Shown one piece after another: positions 24,011-35,025 of a stretch of DNA of 64,000 bases. Location: assembly GCA_947683425.1 (NCBI GenBank), contig CANTUQ010000081.1, positions 11,424,501 through 11,488,500 of the forward strand. The letters run 5' to 3'. The translations under genes were made by a program, and so were the position numbers. Within the stretch, counting starts at the first letter, position 1; every line of letters starts with the position of its first letter. The notes beneath the pieces are model-generated. The model did not search any database. It was given only the letters and a program-made list of their open reading frames with translations, and had not been told where the DNA came from. This stretch comes from Excoecaria cochinchinensis. Taxonomy: Eukaryota > Streptophyta > Magnoliopsida > Malpighiales > Euphorbiaceae.

Positions 24011-24280
24011 CACACGACGGTATGGAAAGGGGCATACCACCGTGTGAATCGTATTCTGGAATTGGTGTTCTCAGCTGTGGTTTTACACGGCGGTAAGGGG
24101 CGCACTATACCGTCGTGTGCCTTTTACACGGGGGTAAGGCCTTGGCCATATCGCCGTGTAAATGTATTCTGCCTGCTGGTGATTTTGGAGCTCGGCATAC
24201 CTCACGGTGGCAAGGATTTCCCTTACCACCGTGTGGAATGCTTTACACGGCTGTACGAGCATACCATACCGCCGTGTAAA
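24011..24280. repeat. Array of five palindromic units in solo LTR 1
   Basis: Units at 24011-24046, 24085-24119, 24123-24162, 24203-24233 and 24242-24280 each pair an arm like ACACGGCGGTA with TACCGCCGTGT around a 10-18-nt variable loop. Loops share little sequence but arms are conserved with compensating changes, so each unit can form a hairpin. Confidence 0.88.
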
Positions 24281-24933
24281 CACCCCTGTCTTGAATTTTC
24301 TTAAGTTTTTAATTGTGGTTTTATTGGGTTTCTCTCATATTTCTTGGTATATTAATCTTATTAATGTCTTCTTAGTTAACGAATAATGATAAATTACATT
24401 TCATTTCATTCGATTATATTTAATATTACGGATGAATGTAATTTACTTTATGCATGACCTATTCTAGTTGAATAAGTGGATAGTTAGGCATGCCTAATAG
24501 AGTTTCCGTAGCTACAGCCTTCTGTGATTTTGGACCCTGATCAGGTCCCCGATCGGATCTTCGTGATCCTTCTGTATTGGATCTTGTCTAAGATCCCATG
24601 TGAAAGTGTTTTTGAACAAAATAAAAAGAATTGTTTTGATACCTTCGGGTATCCATGTGTTATGAAAAGTATTATCGATACCCTTGGGTATCTATGCGTA
24701 CTCGTTATCCACTGATTTGTTTAAGCAGGTTCAACATTGGTAATATGTGAATTTTAGAATGATGTGTGTTGTGATGACTTTTAATATAGCATGTGGATAT
24801 ATGAAATGATGTTGCTATGAGACTTGAATATGTTGAATCACTCATATAAGATTTTAATACTGTTTTGTGCCATTAGCATGTGATAATTTGTTGACGCCAC
24901 TGTGAGTGGTCGTTTTGCATTTGTGTTTTCCCC

Positions 24934-24953
24934 ACTAAGCGATGTCGCTTAGT
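24934..24953. repeat. Perfect hairpin conserved between the solo LTRs
   Basis: ACTAAGCGA and TCGCTTAGT are 9-bp arms around TG. The sister LTR has the same stem core, CTAAGCG/CGCTTAG, at 29264-29282 with a different 5-nt loop. Confidence 0.8.
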
Positions 24954-25414
24954 ATGGGTGTTTCATCCGTGCAGGTGTGGAAGATGTTGGAGATTTTGGT
25001 CAGAGTGATCCACTTCAGAAGGGCCAACACAACCAGAGAGAGAGTTGAGTAGTATAGATTTGTACTCTTTTTGTAATAGTTAAAAGTTTTGAGGACTTTG
25101 TAATGATGTAAATTTTTCTTTTGTATCCTGGTTATGATATCAAATATATATAGCGTATCTTTTGTGCTAAGGCACCTTTATAACTTTGGTTATGTAAAAA
25201 TATTTGTTATGTATTAATAAATGTAGTATTTTTGTATCAGACTCTTTTCTCTTGTTTTTGAAGAGATTTAAATTTTATTCTGTTCTGTTGTATGATTAGA
25301 GATTTTGGTTGTACTTGTTTGTGTTTTCTTTGGTAACAGCCCTCATCTATTGGGGTCCTCTTCTTCCTTGAGGGATGAGGTACTCTACGTATAGGTAAGG
25401 GGTGTTACAAGACT

Positions 25415-28400
25415 GCATTGTTCCCAATCAGGTACACTTTTGTAACTCAAGAGTGAGTGAAATTTGTGTATCTAGTTTTGTATTACTAACTGAATTTCAT
25501 CATTTGTAGGTGGTTAATTCAGGAGCAACGGACCATGTAGCAAAGGATTGACATGCCTTTGTAGAATTCCGGTGAATACCAAATGGAGCAAAATATATAT
25601 ATGTGGGAAACGATGCAAGAGTGCCGGTTCGAGGGATTGGCGTGCGTAGATTAGTCTTACGCAAAGGCCGAACCCTAATCCTACATGATGTGCTTTATGT
25701 TCCAGATATTCGTAGGAATTTAGTTTCTGTTTTTGTGTTATTAAAACTTGGTTTTGATTTACACTTTAGAAACGACAGTGTGCGCCTATGTTTGGATGAT
25801 GTTTATTATGGTTCTGGTTTTATTTCAAACAATTTTATTGTTTTGGATATCGATCCTAACTTTATGAATAAAAACAGTTTTTCTTTAATCTCTTCTACTT
25901 CACATAATAATGAGAATCATGTGAAATTATGGCATGCTAGATTAAACCATATTGGGCAAAATCGAATGAGTCAGTTAGTCAAAGCTGGTTTACTAGGTGA
26001 TTTGACTGAGGTCGAATTACCTACCTGTGAGCATTATCGAAAAGGAAAACTAGTGAGAAAACCGTTCGGAAAAGGAACTAGAGTTGAATTTCCATTGCAA
26101 TTAATTCTTTCTGACGTTTGTGGTCCAATAAATGTGAGGGCAAGGCATGGGGCCTACTACTTCATCACATTTATAGATGACTATACAAGGTATGGTCATG
26201 TCTACTTGATTTCTCACAAGTCAGAAGTATTGAGTTGCTTCAAAACTTTTATGAACTTAGTTGAGAATCAATTAGATAAAAACATCAAAGCTTTAAGAAC
26301 TGTCCGAGGTCGAGAATATCTTTCAGATGAATTTAAAGCTTTATGTGATGAAAAAGGGATTGAACATCAGTTGTCCATTCCCAGAACTCCACAACAAAAT
26401 GGTGTTGCAGAAAGGAGAAATAGGACTCTCCTTGATATGGTTAGATCTATGATAGCAGAGGTAAATTTGCCTATCTCCTATTGGGGAGATGCTTTATTAA
26501 CTGCCACATATGTTTTAAACCGTTTGCCCTCAAAATCTGTCACATCCACACCTTATGAGTTGTGGACTGGTCGGCAGCCTGACCTAAGCCATCTACGACC
26601 TTGGGGTTGTGCTGCTTATGTCCATGATACCTCAAGTAAGTTTGGTAAATTGGGACCAAGAGGTAAAAAGAGTATCTTTGTAAGATATTCTGAAGTATTA
26701 AAAGGATACATATTCATGGGTGAGCAAGAAGATGGCTCAGTGACTGAATTTGAATCACGAGACGTTATATTCTTGGAAAATGAGTTTCCAAAGTTGCGCG
26801 AAGTGAATCAAGACTTCACTTTCTATGAAACTCAGGAAGATGAGCCATCAGGATCACTCCATCAGAGTGGGAGGGAATTAAAGGAAGAAGGTCAAGATCT
26901 TCCTCCTCTATATGATCCGGATATTCGAGACCCTGATTTGAGTGGGAGCATTCCTGACTCCAGTGGGAGTATGGAGCATGGCCCCAGTGGGAGTATTCCG
27001 AATTACGATGAATATATGAGACATGTTTAACAAGATTCGAAACTGCGTAAATCTAAAAGGATAAGTGTTCCTCGCCGACGATTTGAGATCGAAGGCTTGA
27101 ACGAAGCCCTTTTGATTACCCCACAAGACGAGGAAGAGCCTAAAAATATCAAAGAGGCCTTTTCAAGCCCAGCTAAAGAAAAATGGATCAATGCAATAGA
27201 AGAAAAAATGGCTTCTATGAGATCAAACCGTGTTTGGGAACTGGTTGATCTACCCGAAAGACGCAAACCGATTGGAAATAAACAGATTCTCAAGGTAAAG
27301 CGAAAAGCTAATGGCAGTATTAAAAGATATAAAGCTCGGCTAGTCCCTAAGGAGTTTACACAGTAGGAAGGGATTGACTATGAGGAGACTTTCTCCCCTG
27401 TTGTGAGATTTACGTCTATAAGGTTAATTCTTGCCATAGTGGCGAGTTTAAACCTAGAGCTACATCAAATGGATGTAAAGACTGCTTTTCTCAATAGAGA
27501 ACTGAATGAAGAAATCTACATGGAACAACCTGTAGGTTTCATCGAAAAAGGCAGCGAACATAAGGTTTACCGATTGAAAAGATAAATTTATGGCCTTAAA
27601 CAGTCTTCTAGACAATGGTATTTGAGATTTCATAATACAATCATGTCAAATGGATTCAACATGATTGATGAAGACCATTGCATATATAAAAGCTCTGAAA
27701 ATAATTTTGTCATTTTAACATTGTATGTAGACGACATACTAATAGCTGGAAATGACAAAGAGTACGTAAATCAAATCAAATGTTGGTTATCGTCCAATTT
27801 TGAAATGAAAGATATGGGTAATGCAGACTTCATTCTTGGAGTTAAAATTTCAAGAGATCGTTCGAGAAGGTTGTTGTCCCTTTCACAAGAGATATATATC
27901 AACAAAGTCCTTGAACGATTCAATATGAAGAACTGCAAACCCATAGACTACCCCATTGCCAAGAATTAGTTTCTTAGCAAAGAGATGTGTCCTAAGATGC
28001 CAGACGAAGTGGAACGTGTGAGAAATGTTCCTTATGCTAGTGCCGTGGGTAGTCTTATATATGCAATGTTGTGTACGAGACCTGATATTTGCTATGCAGT
28101 GGGCATGGCAAGTAGATATCAATTTAACCCGGGCGAAGCACATTGGAAAGCAGTTAAGAGGATACTTAGATACCTCAAAGGTACAGTAGATTATTCTCTC
28201 TGTTATCAAGGCAAGGATCTGCAATTGAGAGGATACACTGATGCTGATTGGGCTGGAGATATGGACGAGAGAAAATCCACTTTAGGTTTTATATTCTTGC
28301 TTGGCAAGGGTGCCATCTCATAGAGTAGTAAGAAATAAACCTGTGTAGCCTTATCAACAATGGAAGCTGAATTTGTAGCTTCCGCTACTGCGGTACAAGA

Positions 28401-28695
28401 GGTAGTTTGGCTGAAACGGTTAATGGACCATTTAAGAGTAACTACCTCAGAGGAACGAGTGACAGTCTATAGTGTCAGTCAATCGTCGATAGCTTACACG
28501 AAAGATCCAAAATTTCATAGTAGGACTAAGCATATCGACATTAAGTATCATTATATAAAAGATATAGTTGCACGGGGAGATGTGAACTTACAGTACATAT
28601 CTACGCATGATATAATTGCAGATCCGTTAACTAAACCTGTAACTAAAGATGTATTTGAGAGACACGTTAGATTTCAGGGTTTACGTAGAATTTGA
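25415..28695 (+). pseudogene. Copia protease-integrase-RT-RNase H (broken)
   Basis: Domain order is protease, integrase, reverse transcriptase, RNase H. The protease motif reads NSGATDH at 25516: the catalytic Asp is Asn. In the integrase zinc finger (LWHARLNHIG ... CEHY) the last Cys is Tyr. In the integrase core the first Asp (SDVCGP) and Glu (NGVAERR) remain, but the middle Asp region reads RTVRGREY with Val. The RT motif YVDD is intact near 27727. In RNase H the expected Asp reads Val (SVSQSS). In-frame stops occur after TQ (27364), LKR (27583), IAKN (27967), GAIS (28321) and at 28336. The frame ends at 28695 after RFQGLRRI. It cannot make active enzyme. Confidence 0.92.
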
Positions 28696-28841
28696 TGTGT
28701 ATTAACTTTTTGTAATCCCTTAACATTATTATTTGTGAATAATAATAAAGTTCATTGTTGGCAATACATGAGTGTAAATGTTTAATGTGTGAACACCTAC
28801 TGTTATTTGTTTGAGTTAGAGTATGTCAGACAGAGAAGTAG

Positions 28842-31246
28842 TGTAACACCCCCTATCCATACGTAGGCAATCCCATCCGATAAGGAGTGAGACGCCGTAT
28901 GAGTAAAGGTGTCACCAAACAGATACAAAGCAAATCATACATTCATTCATATCATACATACAGAAACATGAGATAATTAAAAACTTTAAGGAAAAGAAAG
29001 CAATAGCTGATCATACATTAATATAATAAACCATTACAATAATGTTCTGATCAACTAGCTGAAACAAAAGATATTACATAACCAAAATATACATACAAAA
29101 GCGGAAGCTGAAACAAAACTGATACAAGAGAGTTCTATACAAAAAGAATCATCAACGATTACAAAACTAAGCCCTACACTAACTCCTTCTGTGTTGGCTT
29201 GACGGCAGCGACTCTCTCACAAAGCAAAACTCCTTCCGCACCTGCACGGGTAAAAACACCTTGCTAAGCGATAAACGCTTAGTGGGGAAACACACATAAA
29301 ATATGAACGGCCATTCACAATGGTCATCAAGGCATAACACATTCACAATGGCAAAATGCAATAGCTCATAACATAATTCATAAGAATATGCTCACAATTT
29401 AAAGCCATACATTCTGCATCTCAAATTCATATCCATTTCCATATTAGTTGAACATACGTTTCATTAATATACTCATGCAGATATCACATGTATATAGTCA
29501 TAAGAGTAGCAAACCAATCGAACACCAAAAGAACACCTGCTGACTCTGGGTAGTGGATAACGAGTGTACAGACAGTACTTTACGGGTACGAGCCGATTAC
29601 AGACAGTACCTTACAGGTACGAATCGAGAAAACCATTTTACTTTTAACTTTCACAAATCATTTTAAAAAGGGACCTTAAACAAGATCCTTACACATAATA
29701 GGGTTCGCAAGGAACCAAACGGGGACCTGATCGGGGTCCAAACGAAACAGAGGGCTGCGGCTAAAAGACTCTATTAGGCATGCCTAACTATCCACTTACT
29801 TGATTCTAGCAGGTTATGCGTCATTCAAATCATATTTCAGAATATAACATATAATTCACTTGAAGAATCATGGTATCACTCATATCAAAGCATATAAAAG
29901 TATGACATGCATCATACAGCAGTATAAGTCCATTCAGAAGAATTATGGAATTCATTGTTGAGTTAAAACCGAAAAATTTCAGAAAATAGGCCGAATGGGG
30001 GTGACCGACAAGGTGGGCTGGTCACGAGTCGTGACTGGCATCACAACTCGTGACTGGCCTCAAGCTGGTCACGGGTCGTGACTGGGAGTCACGCCTCGTG
30101 ACTGGCTTCTGGTCACGTCGTGACTTCCTTTTCTCTTGCTGGTCACGAGTCGTGACTGGCTTCCTTCTTTTGGCTGGTCACTGGTCGTGACTGGGAGTCA
30201 CTACCCGTGACTGCCTACTCTGGCCGGTCACGAGTCGTGACTGGCCTCTCTTCTTGGCTAGTTACGCGACAAACATTCTGGAAACGGGGAAATTCAACAG
30301 TAACGCAATTTTCCCATTTCCAGAATTCCCAGAACTTAGAAATCAATCCCAAATTTGATTCAAAACCATACAAATCTGTTCTTACCTTCCAGAAGACATC
30401 CCATACAATATAAACAACATAAATACAACTCAATTCAGAAATTCAAACAGCCAAATCAAGCATAAATGCATTCAAGCTTCTCAAGAACATAAACCCTAAA
30501 AATTACAGTAAATTCATATTCAAACAATTAACTCAAGCAAAAGTCCCAGACCTGAAATTCAAAGCTTCAATTACTTAGCTCCACTAGTCCCAGCAATATC
30601 CTTGCCCTTAGGATCGCGAGGAGCCTCAGCTAAACACAACACAACAAAGAACATCCAACAATGCAAACCCTAAGTTAAATCTAAACCCAAAGAGGAAAAA
30701 GAAGATGAAACAAATGGAAAACAAGATGAGAAGAATACAATTACTTACCAAAGAGATGCAAAGAGATGATTAATTCCACCAATGAAGACTTGAATCCAAA
30801 CAAGAGTTCTTAGAGTAAAGAAAGTGAAGAAGAAGAAGGTGAGGGGAAGAAGGAACGTAAATCTGCCCTTTTCCTTTCTTTATTTCCTTTTTCTTTTTCT
30901 TTTCTTTGCCCTGAGCATGTGTCAATTTCCTATTGGTGAAGCTAACCACTCACACCAAACAACCATGCATTACACACACCCAATGCATTCCCAACTAAAA
31001 ACACCCTACAATGGTATGACCACACACACAAGCATATCCCAACTTAAAACAGCTTAATATGCTATGCCCAAGTGTACACAACTATTACCCAATTAATACA
31101 CACACTAATACCCTATATGCACCCACATACTAACAAAACCCAAAACATGCATTTTTACCAAAGTACCCTTATGCTATGCCGAACACATACAAATGCATGC
31201 TCACACAGACAGCCTCATTCTACTAGGGGGTAAACGGGGTGTGACA
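28842..31246 (-). mobile_element. Solo LTR 2 of the same Gypsy-like family (2405 bp), opposite orientation
   Basis: The ends TGTAACACCCC and GGGGTGTGACA are flanked by AGTAG at 28837-28841 and 31247-31251. Aligned in reverse orientation it matches solo LTR 1 around the CTAAGCG hairpin, the GGACC(C)TGATC(A/G)GG stretch and the CTCGTTATCCACT stretch. Its palindrome array (30021-30241) lies at the equivalent distance from the end but has a different sequence. It is inserted just downstream of the Copia pol stop. The strand is relative to solo LTR 1; absolute polarity cannot be fixed without the internal region. Confidence 0.88.
30021..30241. repeat. Array of GTCACGA/TCGTGAC palindromes in solo LTR 2
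   Basis: About nine copies of a 13-15-bp near-palindrome of the form GTCACGNNTCGTGAC occur, for instance at 30021, 30068, 30088, 30112, 30142, 30177, 30197 and 30227, separated by CTGG and short CT-rich spacers. Neighbouring units can also pair with each other. Confidence 0.88.
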
Positions 31247-31251
31247 AGTAG

Positions 31252-32207
31252 CCCACTCATAAGGGTGTTTACCTTAGTTTTGTCAATAAGTTGACAAAGA
31301 CTAAGATGAGGCGATTTTTGAACAAATGAGTATGCTCGAGAGCCTGTTCAAAATAAAAGTGCCGTCTTGCAGAAATTACAAGATATGTCTTGTTAAGGCA
31401 CGAGATAAAGTCATACATGAGGTTGTATGCGTTGGATTGAGATCCAAATAAGGATCATATGGTATCCGATGGTTAGTTATATGTAACTACCATGTTCTGT
31501 CTTAAAAGCCAGAAGTAGTTCTTAAGTAAGCAAACTAAAGTTGAGTGCTTCGGTGCATCACAACCTTACGCTTCTGTATGGTGTTTATTATACACATTAT
31601 TTAAAATGTGAGACATGCACTCCTTTAAGAGAAGGAAAGAACACCATAACATATGTTTTATACCGTATGTGCTTAGGTGACCAAATGGATGGAAATTTAA
31701 TAATATTGATCTCAACTTTCCCTATTGTGAGACCCTATTCATATTTCGACCCTTAGAACCCTTAACTTATCCCTGAAGTATGGTTCAATGTGGCTAGCTT
31801 GGTTAGTTTCCAAGAGGTCTGGAGAAAAATTTAGGCTCGGCGGATCTAACTGGAAAAGCGAGTTGAATCGTGATGCATGGCATATAGTAAGAGGGGAAGA
31901 TAACCTTTTGATCACATTCATAAGAATTCGTGGTTCACCGACATGTCTATTATCGTTTCTATGAGTAGAAACGTAATAGTGAACACGAATGATGTTTTAT
32001 GAGATCATGAGTAAAAACAGTGATTGTGAGAAGGCCGTCTAGGGTTAGGCATACGTGAAATAAAATGATCGCCTTTTTTTGAGAAGCTATATATCCCTAA
32101 TAGGTGTATAGCAATAGTGCTCTCGAAGTATGCTGGTCACACAATCTATTAGCCTATATAACTGAAGATTATAAATGGAATGTGTTCCGTCATGTGCGAG
32201 TGGGAGA
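31252..32207 (+). other. Copia 3' non-coding region with polypurine tract
   Basis: About 1 kb between the RNase H end (plus the solo LTR) and the 3' LTR has no long ORF. The last bases, GAGTGGGAGA at 32198-32207, form the polypurine tract that primes plus-strand synthesis. Confidence 0.75.
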
Positions 32208-32630
32208 TGATAGAGTTGGGATGAGCCCATGATTCTTTAATGAATTGAGTTTCAATCCAGATTAAATTGAGTTATTTAATCAGATAAAGTTTACCAAATC
32301 TTATTTCAGGAAGGATTCTGAGTTAGACTAGGGATAAGTCTCTAGCCTTTAGGATATCTATAAATAGAGGTGAGATCCTCAATATTTGGTAACGAGAAAA
32401 CGTATATGCCGCAAGGCTGCTCGTTTCCACTCACAATTTATTGTGTTAATCTTCAGGGGCTTTTAGATTGTAATCTAGCTGCTCTTATCCCGAGTGGGTA
32501 AAAGCCAGACCGGTGACCAAATAAAAGAGGATCCTTGTATCGCATCCGCAATGAGATTTCTGCGCTACAACAAGTAGGTATCAATCTTTTATTGTTACCT
32601 CGATTAATTTCTTCTTTTATTTTCCCTTCA
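32208..32630 (+). repeat. Copia 3' LTR
   Basis: Starts TGATAGAGTTGGGATG and ends TTTTCCCTTCA, followed by the duplication GTAAC. TATA box TATAAATAG at 32359-32367. It differs from the 5' LTR at about 33 positions, mostly transitions. Confidence 0.95.
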
Positions 32631-32635
32631 GTAAC

Positions 32636-33499
32636 ATATGATGTATTATTTAAGTAAACAAAATCAAAGAACACACTATTCTAAACCATTTCTTTTAGAA
32701 GTTAGCATTGATGGATTAACTTATCCATTAGCAAAAATAATTAATTAGTCTATTAACTTCAGTTTTTAAAATTATTAACTCTTAATCAGTCTGTTATATT
32801 CAGTTAATTAGTACATCGATTTCAATTTTTTCGGTTTGGTTAAGTCATATTTTTCATTTAACTACTAAAATTTTTTACAGATAATTATATAAAAAATAGG
32901 CAAAATTCAATCTAATTTCAAATATTCAAAATAAAAATTACAATACAAATATAATATACTAGCCAAAATTACTTTAACAATTAGATTAACAATCTACATA
33001 CAAAATATTTCATATATTTGAAAATATAAAACACGTATAAATAAAATATAAATAAAAATATTTAAAATTTGATATACAAACTAATTATATTTCTAAATTC
33101 TAAGTCTATTAATATATTTTTTACATAAATTGCAAATATTATAATAATAGTTTTCTAAACAAAAATTCAGGGCGAATCTACATGCTTTTCAAAAGTAATT
33201 TACTAATTTTTTACAAACAAACTTTTATAAATTTTAAAATTTATCCTTTGAGTTTGGACTATTTGCCTCTTTAATGTTGATTTCAATCAATTTTGCCTCT
33301 TCAAATATTGAAATTATGATAAAAATATGAACATTTTACAATTTCAATAAAATTAAAAAATATAAAAAATAAAATATTTTGTATATATTGTATTTGTTCT
33401 TTTAAAATTCTTTAATTAATTTAAGAGGTAGAAATATATTTTATTTATGAATGGATTAAATAAATAAATTTAATATTGCAGAAAAATAAATAAATTTAA
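32636..33499. other. AT-rich spacer
   Basis: No gene is seen. Short runs such as GGATTAAC and TTCGGTTTGGTTAAG look like decayed hAT-type subterminal DNA. GGGCGAATCTACATG at about 33170 resembles GGGCGAATCTACGTG at about 57719 and may be the end of one old repeat family. Confidence 0.35.
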
Positions 33500-34514
33500 T
33501 AGGGCTAAGCAAAAAATACCGGTTGAGTTGGTTAATTGAAAATCAATCCGAAATCGAACTAATAGACTGGTCAATTGATTGTAACAGAATGTTTAATAAT
33601 TAATGTTTTGAAAAAATCTATATTAATAAACTGTTTTTTTTTTCGCCACGTGAATCCGTTAACCAGTCCATGATCACTCTTACAGTTTATTACCTTTATT
33701 TCACCATTTCTTTATTTTTATTACATTTTTTATTTCATTTTTTTATATTTAATTATTTATTTTCTTTTAATTTTCATTTACTTTAAAATATATTTCAATT
33801 TTATTTTAGTTTTTTTAAAAAATATTTTAGTTAATTTATTAATTGTTCAATATGTCCATATTTAGTATTTTTTTATTATTTTTTGTTTTATCAATTTTTC
33901 ATTAATGAAAATCAGAATATATTCGAAAAGTTATATAATATTAATATATTAACTAAAATTTTTAATAATTTAATATATGTGAAAATAATGTGTATCAAGT
34001 TAAAAAAAATAATAAAGGAAATGAGTTGTTAACAATGAATGAATTTATTTTAATAATTTTGTATTTTTCAAATATTTTTGCTGCATTTTTTTTATTATCC
34101 TAATTATTTTAAAATTTTAAATTTTTTTTAATGAGCGATTAGTAATGGTAACTATTTACCAAATTAGAGATGATTATAGACCGGTTAATCTATATACTTA
34201 TTAAATTTTAATTTTTAAAAATAAAGTTGCTTATATCCACAAAAAAAATTTATTTTAACAACAATGGTATTATATTATAGTGAAAAAGTTTTATTTTTAA
34301 ATATTTTGAATATTTTAATTTCATTTATAAATGTATTTTATAATTTTAGTGGTTAATCGAAAAAATATTAGTTAACTGGTTCGAAAAATCGAAATCGATG
34401 GACTGTTTAATTAAGTGTAACGGATTGGTTAATAATTAGTATTTTAAAAAAGTTAATATTAATAGGCTGTTTTTTTGACCGATGAACTAATTAACCGGCT
34501 CATAATTACACCTA
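33500..34514. mobile_element. hAT-type MITE, copy B (1015 bp)
   Basis: The ends are TAGGGCTAAGCA and TAATTACACCTA, with 7 of 8 flanking bases matching (AAATTTAA left at 33492-33499, ATATTTAA right at 34515-34522). It is colinear with copy A at 14965-15960 in the same orientation over most of its length. No ORF. Confidence 0.75.
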
Positions 34515-34522
34515 ATATTTAA

Positions 34523-35025
34523 TAAATTATTAATTAAATACTATGTTCATTAATAATTTATTTTGGACTTAAAATGGAAATCTCTATTCGATCAATGCGG
34601 TTTTTTTTCAGTCATTCATGAAAAACAATAATATTATGCAATAATTATTTATTTTAAAAATAACTTTTTAATAATATAAAAGACAATTTAGGATTAAAAA
34701 ATAAAAAATAAATTAACCCCGTCAAAATTAACGCCCTAACCAGCATTCTGTCTTCTGTCCCAATCACTCCCTTACCTTGTATACCTCATCCCATTAGCCT
34801 CCCTCCCTGAAAAGCTGCAACTCCCAACTCTCAGCCATATTTACAAACCCATCAAATCCCGCTGCCACAACAACCACCGTCCCGCCTCCGCCTCGGCCTC
34901 CGCCACCTTGAAACCCTAGAAAGCCCAATTGGGTTGTCACCAATTTCCCCATTTCCTCCATAAAAGTCATCACTTACCCTTCCTAACCCTAAACCACCCC
35001 AATACAAAAATAAATCACACATTTT
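34523..35025 (+). promoter_or_regulatory. Upstream region of the GT14 gene
   Basis: AT-rich to about 34710, then a CT-rich stretch (34780-35025) typical of a plant 5'UTR. No clear TATA box was identified. Confidence 0.4.

Larger units (their letters stand above)
23009..25409 (+). mobile_element. Solo LTR 1 of a Gypsy-like element (2401 bp), nested in Copia gag
   Basis: The ends are TGTAACACCCC and GGGGTGTTACA, and AGACT is duplicated at 23004-23008 and 25410-25414. TG...CA ends with a 5-bp duplication and no internal coding region indicate a solo LTR. It is homologous, in the opposite orientation, to 28842-31246. Termini and size suggest a long-LTR Gypsy (chromovirus, Tekay/Del-like) family, which is an inference. 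It holds five palindromic units at 24011-24280 and hairpins at 24638-24692 and 24934-24953. Open frames inside it are not genes. Confidence 0.9.
19667..32630 (+). mobile_element. Copia-type LTR retrotransposon with two nested solo LTRs
   Basis: The element is bounded by GTAAC at 19662-19666 and 32631-32635. It has LTRs of 424 and 423 bp, a tRNA-Met primer site at 20092, a long leader, an extra ORF, gag, protease-integrase-RT-RNase H order (integrase before RT, hence Copia) and a polypurine tract before the 3' LTR. Without the two solo LTR insertions it would be about 8.15 kb. The two LTRs differ at about 33 of 424 positions by hand count (about 92% identity). Multiple stops and lost catalytic residues show it is dead. 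Confidence 0.95.

Noticed and set aside
23882..24304. 140-codon frame in solo LTR 1
   Set aside because: It runs through the palindrome array of an LTR with no recognisable domain.
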